NCBI GenBank assembly: GCA_944324205.1
Contig: CALUVK010000118.1
Coordinates: 1-5,407, forward strand
Length of the DNA: 5,407 bases
Source of the DNA: Candidatus Gastranaerophilales bacterium
GTDB taxonomy: Bacteria > Cyanobacteriota > Vampirovibrionia > Gastranaerophilales > Gastranaerophilaceae
Direction of reading: 5' to 3'
The translations under genes and the position numbers were made by a program. This document shows positions 1-5,384 of this stretch, piece after piece (within the stretch, counting starts at the first letter, position 1; every line of letters begins with the position of its first letter). The notes beneath the pieces are model-generated. The model saw only the letters and a program-made list of their open reading frames with translations, was not told the DNA's origin and made no database searches.

Positions 1-1
1 G

Positions 2-475
2 CCTTCTGAGTATAGAGTTGCTAGTAGTGATGGTGAGAATAGCGGTTCTTCACAAGGTAATCCACCTCTAGACAAACTTTCCGGGCACACGATATTTAAT
101 ATGCCTTCTGGTGAAGATTTTTCTATATTGATAACGGATTTGAAAACTTTAAATGCTGACAAAGAAGACGCAAATGGGTCTTTTAAAGGTCGCTATGCAA
201 CTGTATTATTTGATACAAACGGATTTAGCAACAAGCCAAATCGGTTAGGGAAAGATATTTATTATTTCCACTTAGATGATGGGGGTGTTTTAGTGCCAAA
301 TGGCGGTGAACAGCAAATACGTGCTTATGGTTCCGGTGATGCTACTTCTAGCGATGAACCGGCATGGAAAGAAAAGCAAGGAACTGATTCTTGTAATGAA
401 GAAGAAGTAGGTTCTGGTGCTTCCTGTGCAGGCTCTATAATGGATAATAATTGGAAAATTATTTATAAGTATTAA
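2..475 (+). CDS. Pilin/pseudopilin-like secreted protein, C-terminal part (5' end outside window)
   Basis: The frame is open from the left edge (first complete codon at base 2) to TAA at 473-475, giving 157 residues without a start. The ATG at 101 is internal: the frame continues upstream and no Shine-Dalgarno precedes it. The visible part is a globular domain with no membrane segment. A core reading 'LFDTNGF', then 'KPNRLGKDIYYF', then 'GGVLVPNG' resembles the C-terminal domain of type IV pilin-like and type II secretion pseudopilin-like proteins, in which a D-N-G / PN..G.D core is recurrent. Near the end two cysteines sit nine residues apart (DSC...SC), suggesting a disulfide-closed D-loop, followed by the terminal 'MDNNWKIIYKY'. 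The N-terminal prepilin cleavage site and hydrophobic helix would lie upstream, so the assignment cannot be confirmed here. The likely role is a surface or periplasmic fibre subunit or minor pilin. It is convergent with the branching-enzyme gene and ends just before a shared terminator. Confidence 0.8.
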   Translation, partial: PSEYRVASSDGENSGSSQGNPPLDKLSGHTIFNMPSGEDFSILITDLKTLNADKEDANGSFKGRYATVLFDTNGFSNKPNRLGKDIYYFHLDDGGVLVPNGGEQQIRAYGSGDATSSDEPAWKEKQGTDSCNEEEVGSGASCAGSIMDNNWKIIYKY

Positions 476-495
476 AAATAAATATATTTCAAAAC

Positions 496-528
496 AAAAA
501 TATCCGCTTTATAAAGCGGATATTTTTT
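496..528. terminator. Bidirectional rho-independent terminator between convergent genes
   Basis: A perfect 8-bp stem, TATCCGCT (501-508) with AGCGGATA (515-522), closes the loop TTATAA. Five A (496-500) on the left pair with T on the right, where the T-run is 523-528. On the plus strand this gives a stem with a T-tail for the pilin-like gene ending at 475. On the minus strand the A-run becomes a T-tail for the branching-enzyme gene ending at 545. The 69-bp gap between the two convergent stops is almost filled by this element. Confidence 0.9.
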
Positions 529-544
529 GTTTCATATTATGATT

Positions 545-2263
545 TTATTGATACAAAGGTGCTAATTTTTTCTCCTGCTGAGGGATTACACCTTCTTCTA
601 TAGACTGATAAACTCTATAATCAATTACAGGGAAGCAGTTATCAATGCTTTCAATTTCTCTTAATTTAGCATCGTCAATATTACCAGATTCAATCATATC
701 TGCAATAAGACTAAACCTGTCTACATGTTCGTTGAATCTATCTGTAGCATAGTCTTTAGCTTGCCATGTTGTGATTAAGAACGGCCAGTCAGAACTTTGT
801 AATAGCAAATTCTCTCTTGCAAGCTGATTTAGTGCCCTGTGTAAAAGCTTATCTTCAGGAACATTCGGATATCTATCTACTATTTCATTTATACGTTTTT
901 CGCAAGAGTGAATAATTGGCCACATCCATTCTGTAAGGTGATTCATCCATACATAGAAATGACCGCCTTGTCCCCAGGAACTCTCAGGTATTTGGATAGC
1001 TTCTTTCGGTGGATATTTTGTTATATATTCACCAGCAGTGAGACGTTCTACTTCTGGAAGATAGTTATTAAACTTTTTAATAACTTGTTTTATAAATTCA
1101 ACTCCTTCAAACCACCAGTGTCCAAAAAGTTCTGTATCAAAAGATACCATTACCAGACCTTCGTGTCCTTTTGCTAATTTATAATCATTTAATAGATGAT
1201 AAATTAAAGTCGTGTAGTGGTCAGAATTTTCATTAACTTTATTCATTGCAAGCACCGGATCATATAGCATTTTATCACCTAAATCTGTAGTAGGAGATGT
1301 AATTCGCCAATAGTGCATGCCTGATTTATCGTCTTTTTTATGAAATTCTCTGAAACAACCATCTCCAGGATATCCGTCTGCAGCAGACCATACCTGGTAT
1401 CCGGCTCTATCGTTTCTTCCCATAACAGCTACTTGAGCATCTGGAAGCCAGTATGCAGAATATGTATCATACCCTGTAGCCGGCCTTTCAGGAAGCGGAA
1501 TGTATTCAATGTTTCCGTACATACCGATTACGCGTCTGTTACCTATAGAATTCCCGCCTTCAATTACATGAGATTCTGTAAAGAAGTAATGTATATCATT
1601 ATTCTGTAATGTTACTTCAATAGCAGGGCGCCAGTGTTTTTTACCATCTTTGCCTACATATTCATAACCTTGACGGTAAGCACATTCCGGAAGCCACGCA
1701 CCCATTGCTTTTTTGCCGAATAATCTTTTTGTTGTATCCTGACCAACTTTAAACTGGGCGTTCAAGTTGCTGTCAGTTGCAAGCAGTGGTGAAAAACCAT
1801 GTGTAGCTCCTGAAGTTGTAATTTCTATACAACCTAAATCTTGATATTTTTTAAAATATTTGATTAGATTTTTTTCATATTTGTTAACAAAATCATTTCT
1901 TAATTTGTTCCATAAATCATAATAATATTTAGCTAAGTATTTCAAATGCTGAGAATGAGCGACTTTAGGATCCGGATATCTGTCCAAATCTTTGGCTACT
2001 GCAGCTATTCTAGAATCTATGTATTCAACAAAGCCATTTTGTAAATGTTCATCATTTAACTGTTCAGCAAGTATTGGTGTAATACCTACAGTTAACTTTG
2101 CTTTAATACCTTCATCATATAATTCTGATATTGCGTTAAGCAGAGGTACATAGGTTTCTGCCATACATTCGTAAAGATTTTCTTCTCCGAATGGCCACAT
2201 TCCGGCCATTCTGTAATATGGCAGGTGGCTGTGTAACATAAATACAAATTGTCCTACTGACAT
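545..2263 (-). CDS. GH57 family 1,4-alpha-glucan branching enzyme (with DUF1957-type C-terminal region)
   Basis: This 572-residue cytoplasmic enzyme should cut alpha-1,4-glucan and re-attach the segment through an alpha-1,6 bond, forming branches in a glycogen-like polymer. GH57 landmarks appear in order: HSHLPY at 11-16; GAWLPECAY at 188-196, where E193 is at the family's nucleophile position; YFFTESHVIEGG near 226-237; a YPGD..FREFH segment near 298-308; FDTELFGHWWFEG at 375-387, where D376 is at the general acid/base position; SSWGQGG at 428-434; and SSDWPFLITT near 490-499 in the helical C-terminal region. The order and the 'GHWWFEG' and 'SSWG.GG' signatures favour branching enzyme over the amylase or 4-glucanotransferase members of GH57. 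It is somewhat longer than the roughly 520-residue thermophilic examples I recall. The ATG at 2261-2263 follows GGAGG (2269-2273) with a 5-base spacer, which fixes the start. No other glycogen gene is visible in the window. Substrate specificity within GH57 is inferred from motifs only. Confidence 0.9.
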   Translation of the reverse strand: MSVGQFVFMLHSHLPYYRMAGMWPFGEENLYECMAETYVPLLNAISELYDEGIKAKLTVGITPILAEQLNDEHLQNGFVEYIDSRIAAVAKDLDRYPDPKVAHSQHLKYLAKYYYDLWNKLRNDFVNKYEKNLIKYFKKYQDLGCIEITTSGATHGFSPLLATDSNLNAQFKVGQDTTKRLFGKKAMGAWLPECAYRQGYEYVGKDGKKHWRPAIEVTLQNNDIHYFFTESHVIEGGNSIGNRRVIGMYGNIEYIPLPERPATGYDTYSAYWLPDAQVAVMGRNDRAGYQVWSAADGYPGDGCFREFHKKDDKSGMHYWRITSPTTDLGDKMLYDPVLAMNKVNENSDHYTTLIYHLLNDYKLAKGHEGLVMVSFDTELFGHWWFEGVEFIKQVIKKFNNYLPEVERLTAGEYITKYPPKEAIQIPESSWGQGGHFYVWMNHLTEWMWPIIHSCEKRINEIVDRYPNVPEDKLLHRALNQLARENLLLQSSDWPFLITTWQAKDYATDRFNEHVDRFSLIADMIESGNIDDAKLREIESIDNCFPVIDYRVYQSIEEGVIPQQEKKLAPLYQ

Positions 2264-2313
2264 TTTTGCCTCCGTTCATTTCTCGTGTTTGAATATATAT
2301 TTTTACATTACTA

Positions 2314-2342
2314 TTTATAACATAATTTTATCAAAAAGATAA
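2314..2342 (-). promoter_or_regulatory. Candidate extended -10 promoter for the GH57 gene
   Basis: Read on the minus strand, TG-T-TATAAA (2322 down to 2314) is an extended -10 box. At 17-bp spacing the -35 would be TTATCT (2342-2337), which is weak, but extended -10 promoters tolerate that. The predicted transcript start near 2307 leaves a leader of roughly 45 bases that includes the GGAGG site. This is based on sequence pattern alone; the region is AT-rich, so chance matches are common. Confidence 0.4.
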
Positions 2343-2388
2343 CTCCTTAGAATTAATTCAACCGAATAATGTTACAAATGTTAACTTA

Positions 2389-2414
2389 GTTTTAGCCCTC
2401 AAAAATGCCAAAAC
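2389..2414 (-). other. Hairpin-forming element in the radical SAM-GH57 gap, no T-tail
   Basis: On the minus strand GTTTTGGC (2414-2407) can pair with GCTAAAAC (2396-2389), eight pairs including one G-U, around a 10-base loop. On the plus strand the same position would be an A-C mismatch, so the structure is better formed in the minus-strand transcript. No T-run follows it, so I do not call it an intrinsic terminator. It may be a weak leader structure, a processing site, or chance. Confidence 0.35.
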
Positions 2415-2416
2415 CC

Positions 2417-2437
2417 TATTATATAAGTATTATATAA
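2417..2437. repeat. Tandem 10-bp direct repeat TATTATATAA with 11-bp period
   Basis: Two exact copies of TATTATATAA lie at 2417-2426 and 2428-2437, separated by one G, starting directly after the stop codon of the radical SAM gene. Each contains the palindrome TTATATAA. On the minus strand each copy contains a TATAAT hexamer (2423-2418 and 2434-2429). The left hexamer has TTGGAT (2445-2440) 16 bases upstream, so this could be a second, weak promoter for the GH57 gene, or a paired operator on one DNA face. Confidence 0.6.
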
Positions 2438-3280
2438 CTATCCAATTGTAAATATGTAATTATTATTTTTCGAGCATGTAGCGCAAAAATCCGTTTCTGC
2501 CATAATTGTTTTAGAATAATCTTTGAAAGAACTTCCTGTTCTTCCTCTATAATCATTTGCTAAAAATGGACAGGTATAAATTCCGTTTTGGCATAGAATC
2601 CTTCCATATTGACAATCTGTTTTAGAAGAAGGTTTTGAAAAATTTTCGTCATTATAATCCGGATGAGAAACTGTTATTTGAATATCAGTATTCGTAATGT
2701 CTTGTTCTTTAAATATCCGGTTAAATTGTTCAATAATTTCTTTTTTATCTATTTTGTAAAAGTTTTGAATTGATAATACAGATGTAAAATTGTATCTGCT
2801 AAGTGTTTTTAAAGCGAAAATTATTTGCCTATAGTTTCCTCTGTATCTAATTTTATCATTTTCTATTTCTTGAAAGTGAACTAATGAAAGTTTAAAAAAT
2901 ATTTGATTTTCATTTTGATTTTCTCTTTCATCTTCAACTTTTTTTAAAAATCTTACTTTTTTTTCATTTAAAAAGCTTGCATTTGTACAGATGCAAACAT
3001 TACATCGTTTTAAACAAAGTCTTAAGATAGTATTAAAATCAGGGTGAGTCATAGGTTCTGCTCCCGTAAGATATATGCAGTATAGATTTTCATATTTAGT
3101 ATCTTGTAAAGCTTCTTTTATTCTATCAATAGAAATAAAATCTTTTACGTTTTTGCTTAATGGAAAGTTTATATAACAATTTGCGCACCTTTGATTACAA
3201 TTTTTTGCGGTCATTTCTATAAAAAGATTATTTAATTCCTCCAGTTTATAAACAGGAGCGGTGTAAATGCTGTTTGTCAT
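2438..3280 (-). CDS. Radical SAM enzyme with cysteine-rich (SPASM/twitch-like) C-terminal region, substrate unknown
   Basis: This is a 280-residue cytoplasmic protein. The N-terminal motif C28-x3-C32-x2-C35 (within NCNQRCANCYI) is the radical SAM cluster site, which binds a [4Fe-4S] cluster and cleaves S-adenosylmethionine to a 5'-deoxyadenosyl radical. LTGAEPMTHPDF (71-82) holds the SAM-contacting 'GGEP'-type motif with A replacing the second G. A barrel strand ending in TNAS follows near 99-102. The C-terminal end carries C223-x6-C230-x6-C237 (the last in NGIYTCPFL) and then C266-x2-C269, an arrangement like the auxiliary Fe-S cluster regions of SPASM/twitch radical SAM proteins, many of which modify peptides or proteins. 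No small precursor-peptide gene is visible beside it, so RiPP maturation is not supported. The ATG at 3278-3280 follows AGGAGG (3285-3290) with a 4-base spacer. It lies 155 bp downstream of the NFACT gene on the same strand. The family call is firm; the function is unknown. Confidence 0.88.
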   Translation of the reverse strand: MTNSIYTAPVYKLEELNNLFIEMTAKNCNQRCANCYINFPLSKNVKDFISIDRIKEALQDTKYENLYCIYLTGAEPMTHPDFNTILRLCLKRCNVCICTNASFLNEKKVRFLKKVEDERENQNENQIFFKLSLVHFQEIENDKIRYRGNYRQIIFALKTLSRYNFTSVLSIQNFYKIDKKEIIEQFNRIFKEQDITNTDIQITVSHPDYNDENFSKPSSKTDCQYGRILCQNGIYTCPFLANDYRGRTGSSFKDYSKTIMAETDFCATCSKNNNYIFTIG

Positions 3281-3420
3281 GAATCCTCCTTTATAATTTC
3301 GACTTCAACATGTTATTGCACTCAAAATCAAAAAAGAATTATCGAGTAAGGGAGTAAATGATTAGCAGGGTGGGTAAATGTTTGGGGCGGATATTATGGA
3401 ATAATTAAAATAATTAACAC

Positions 3421-3440
3421 TTTAAATGTTGTTATTTAAA
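3421..3440. repeat. 7-bp AT-only inverted repeat at the end of the NFACT gene
   Basis: TTTAAAT (3421-3427) and ATTTAAA (3434-3440) flank the six bases GTTGTT. The right arm covers the stop codon of the NFACT gene (3436-3438). The stem has no G-C pair and no clear T-tail follows on the minus strand, so it is at most a weak terminator or a 3'-end structure. The rest of the 3281-3435 gap holds only the Shine-Dalgarno of the radical SAM gene and a locally G-rich stretch at 3350-3400. Confidence 0.45.
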
Positions 3441-4860
3441 CAAGAATTTCTTTTTCATTCTTATACGTAACGTATCCCAATGGAGATGCTGGAGGTTTTC
3501 TTAAAAATTTAGCTTTTGTATATATTATTCCAACTTTTGAAGGCTGTTTGGCAGAAGAATATTTTCTAGCAAGTTTACAGCATTCGAAAATAGTATTTTC
3601 ATCCGGTTCTTTTTCATTAATTTTTAGCAAGACATGAGAGCCTGCACAGGTACGGGTATGAAACCAATAATCTTCATCTTTTGCAAGTTTAGAAATAATA
3701 TAATCGTTCTGCCGGTTGTTTTTACCGATAAATACATTAAATCCGTTAATATCAAGTTTTATAATATCCAGTTTGTGTGGTTTTTTATTAATTTTTAAAT
3801 TAGGCTCTATTTCCAATCTGATTTCGTCTATTTCTTCTAATGATGAAGCTGTATCTATACTGTATAAAATATTTTCATAATTTTTATATTCCATAAGAAG
3901 AGTTTGAAGCATTTCTTCAGATTTTTCTTTAGTTGTTTTTGATTTGTTATAAAGTTTAAAATATTTTTGAGCATTTTCTTTAAGATTTTTTGTTTCATCT
4001 AATTCTATATTGATATTTTGATTATTAATATAGTCATAAACTTCTATTTCTTTTTGATAATTATTATTTTTATAAAGATTTGCAGTTAAAAGTTCTCCAT
4101 ATAATTTATATTTTTCGGTATTATCTCTTTTTTTTAATAGAAGTGTTATTTTTTCAATAGAATGTTTTGTTTTTTTGTATTTTGGTAATATAAAAGTTTG
4201 TAACTGCGCTTTTTTTTCTCTTATATTTAATTCTTCTTGAGCTTTTGAAAAATAATCATCTAAGATTTCGTTTATAGAACATGCTGCAGGATAATTTAGT
4301 ACTTTGTATAGGCAAGGAATATTATTTTTTAATGGGTGTACCGGCGGATATATATATTTAAGTCCTCCTTGAAGCTCTCTGTAGCGGCTTTTTTCTGAAC
4401 CTATGTTATGTGCACAGCCTATAATAATGTTCGAGGTTCTGTCATATAAAATAATATTAGAATGTTTTCCCATAAGTTCCACGCACAAACATAAAGAACG
4501 CTTTTGAGATAATTCATCTGTTACTTCAAAGAATAATTCTAATATGCGCTCATTATCTATAACTCTTGCATCATCGATTTTACAGCCCTCAATATATTTT
4601 CTTAAAAGCATGCAAAACATTGGTGGATGTTTAGGGATTTCTAAACTTCTTCGATTTTCGCCCTTCTGTGTCATAAATGCAATATGATAAATTTGCGGGT
4701 TAATGTTTATGTATAATTTTCTAGAGTTTCCAAGATTTCTTAAAGAGAATATAAAATCCCGTCTTGTCGGCTGCTGAATTTTTTGAATTCTTGCACCTAT
4801 TAAAAAATCAATATTTTCTTGAAAAAAATCTCTAAGAGTAAGGTAATCAATATTTATCAT
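3436..4860 (-). CDS. rqcH: NFACT/RqcH-family protein, apparently lacking the helix-hairpin-helix segment
   Basis: The NFACT (FbpA/RqcH/Rqc2) family binds split 50S subunits carrying stalled peptidyl-tRNA; bacterial RqcH recruits tRNA-Ala and adds alanine tails that mark nascent chains for degradation. Of the 474 residues, NFACT-N is about 1-175, with PPMFCMLLRKYIEG at 79-92, ELMGKHSNIIL at 128-138 and YRELQGGLKYIYPP at 160-173. A long charged, probably coiled-coil stretch is at about 205-350 with the hallmark YKLYGELLTANLY at 251-263 and ENAQKYFKLYNKSK at 295-308. NFACT-R is about 365-474, with GKNNRQNDY at 379-387, WFHTRTCAGSHVLLK at 399-413 and the terminal block from KPPASPLGY. Bacillus RqcH has about 570 residues. 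Here only about 28 residues join the PP at 172-173 to LDDYF at 200-204, where the family normally has a helix-hairpin-helix domain. The 'DR' signature aligns with E104-R105. The ATG (4858-4860) shares one base with the upstream stop and follows GAGG (4867-4870), suggesting translational coupling. Confidence 0.88.
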   Translation of the reverse strand: MINIDYLTLRDFFQENIDFLIGARIQKIQQPTRRDFIFSLRNLGNSRKLYININPQIYHIAFMTQKGENRRSLEIPKHPPMFCMLLRKYIEGCKIDDARVIDNERILELFFEVTDELSQKRSLCLCVELMGKHSNIILYDRTSNIIIGCAHNIGSEKSRYRELQGGLKYIYPPVHPLKNNIPCLYKVLNYPAACSINEILDDYFSKAQEELNIREKKAQLQTFILPKYKKTKHSIEKITLLLKKRDNTEKYKLYGELLTANLYKNNNYQKEIEVYDYINNQNINIELDETKNLKENAQKYFKLYNKSKTTKEKSEEMLQTLLMEYKNYENILYSIDTASSLEEIDEIRLEIEPNLKINKKPHKLDIIKLDINGFNVFIGKNNRQNDYIISKLAKDEDYWFHTRTCAGSHVLLKINEKEPDENTIFECCKLARKYSSAKQPSKVGIIYTKAKFLRKPPASPLGYVTYKNEKEILV

Positions 4861-5123
4861 TATCTTCCTCTATAATAATATCTGTTATTGTAGTTTGATT
4901 GAATATTAGAATAGTTGGAGTAATTGTTGTACATGCGGTTTCTGGTTGCATAGTTAGATTGTGCCTGCCAGTATGGTACGGGTTTATAGTTTACCTGTCT
5001 GTTGTAATTATTTCTATATGATTGCGTTGTCATAGTTTTATATGCATACGGATTAATGGAATCTGCATATACAATGTTGATAAATGAAAATAATAAAAAT
5101 AGTATACTAATCCAATATTTCAT
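4860..5123 (-). CDS. Small secreted Asn/Tyr-rich basic protein, function unknown
   Basis: I do not recognise this 87-residue protein. Residues 1-20 (MKYWISILFL to NIVYA) form a short signal peptide with a V-Y-A cleavage site before DS. The predicted 67-residue mature part has 14 Asn, 14 Tyr, nine Lys/Arg, one Asp, no Glu and no Cys, with repeated NNY, SNY and QSNY units and the end RYYYRGR. It is low-complexity, probably disordered, and resembles prion-like or surface-adhesive sequences rather than a folded enzyme. I chose the ATG at 5121-5123. The frame also has an in-frame TTG at 5139-5141 (six more residues), but that places charge-free residues before the signal peptide and overlaps the -10 box. 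Neither start has a Shine-Dalgarno. Its TAA (4860-4862) overlaps the NFACT ATG as TAATG, so the two are probably co-transcribed. Confidence 0.7.
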   Translation of the reverse strand: MKYWISILFLLFSFINIVYADSINPYAYKTMTTQSYRNNYNRQVNYKPVPYWQAQSNYATRNRMYNNYSNYSNIQSNYNNRYYYRGR

Positions 5124-5129
5124 AACAGT

Positions 5130-5135
5130 ATTATA
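5130..5135 (-). promoter_or_regulatory. Consensus -10 box positioned for a leaderless transcript
   Basis: On the minus strand a perfect TATAAT (5135-5130) is followed by six bases, ACTGTT, and then the ATG at 5123. A start seven bases after the -10 would fall on the A of that ATG, so the mRNA would have no leader. This agrees with the absence of a Shine-Dalgarno. The hexamer at 17-bp spacing (5158-5153, GAATTA) is a poor -35, so promoter strength is uncertain. Confidence 0.5.
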
Positions 5136-5191
5136 ATACAAAGCATGTTTAATAATTCTTTTTGTACAATCAAGTTTCTTATAATATTCAC

Positions 5192-5220
5192 TTGCGAAGA
5201 GATTATTGTTATAGTATAAT
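5192..5220 (+). promoter_or_regulatory. Sigma-70-type promoter reading toward the right edge
   Basis: TTGCGA (5192-5197) and a perfect TATAAT (5215-5220) are separated by exactly 17 bases, the optimum for the housekeeping sigma factor. Transcription would start near 5227 and run rightward through the G-tract. It is divergent from the minus-strand operon, and the two -10 boxes are about 80 bp apart. Confidence 0.55.
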
Positions 5221-5242
5221 ATATATAAAGGATATATTGTAT
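5214..5242. repeat. 11-bp dyad overlapping the plus-strand -10 box and predicted start
   Basis: GTATAATATAT (5214-5224) and ATATATTGTAT (5232-5242) can pair at all 11 positions, two of them G-T, around the 7-base centre ATAAAGG. It covers the -10 and the predicted transcript start of the rightward promoter, where an operator would sit. The arms are nearly all A/T, so chance pairing is a real alternative. Confidence 0.35.
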
Positions 5243-5246
5243 CGTT

Positions 5247-5354
5247 ATGGAAGCATTATACAAGATTTGTATTAACATGAGTTATCCTCTCTCTGCTAGT
5301 ATTGGCGCTGTGTTTCGTTTCGGGGGGGGGGGTAAAAGCCTTATCGTTACTTAG
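5247..5354 (+). CDS. Possible short ORF running through the G-tract (doubtful)
   Basis: Downstream of the plus-strand promoter, an ATG at 5247 opens a 35-codon frame that crosses the 11-G run and ends at TAG 5352-5354. The product ends in FGGGGKSLIVT and matches no family I know. The only nearby purine-rich site, AAAGGA (5227-5232), is 14 bases from the ATG, too far for normal initiation. With 10 or 13 G the same start would instead read on past the right edge; with 12 G it would stop at once. It could be the 5' end of a phase-variable gene or simply non-coding leader. Confidence 0.2.
   Translation: MEALYKICINMSYPLSASIGAVFRFGGGGKSLIVT
5322..5332 (+). repeat. Homopolymeric tract of 11 G
   Basis: Eleven consecutive G follow TTTC and precede TAAAAG. 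It is the only G or C homopolymer of this size in an AT-rich window. Two shorter dinucleotide runs, (CT)4 at 5287-5294 and (GT)4 at 5368-5375, lie within 45 bases on either side. Long G-runs are classic slipped-strand mispairing sites that switch genes on and off, but they are also a known artefact of two-colour short-read chemistry, especially near contig ends. Confidence 0.9.
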
Positions 5355-5384
5355 TTATAGCTGTTTGGTGTGTGTATGTTTTTC

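Noticed and set aside
101..475. Starting the pilin-like gene at the ATG at 101
   Set aside because: The frame is open back to the left edge with plausible coding sequence, and nothing resembling a Shine-Dalgarno precedes base 101. The real start is outside the window.
908..1177. Plus-strand open frame of 89 codons
   Set aside because: It lies wholly antisense inside the GH57 gene, has no Shine-Dalgarno, and its translation is an uneven, low-quality composition with no family resemblance.
1340..1609. Plus-strand open frame of 89 codons
   Set aside because: Also antisense to the GH57 gene, across conserved parts of that enzyme, with no initiation signal of its own.
3301..3340. Promoter for the radical SAM gene
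   Set aside because: Several TTGA-like hexamers exist on the minus strand, but none has an acceptable -10 at 16-18 bp. Read-through from the NFACT gene is equally possible.
3281..3435. Precursor peptide gene for the radical SAM enzyme
   Set aside because: Minus-strand starts in this gap give only peptides of about eight residues or fewer, none with a good ribosome site. The gap after the gene (2264-2437) also has none.
3395..3440. Intrinsic terminator after the NFACT gene
   Set aside because: The only inverted repeat is A/T-only and lacks a proper T-tail on the minus strand.
5124..5141. TTG start six codons upstream for the Asn/Tyr-rich protein
   Set aside because: No Shine-Dalgarno, overlap with the -10 box, and a less normal signal-peptide N-terminus. 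The ATG at 5123 begins with M-K followed directly by the hydrophobic stretch.
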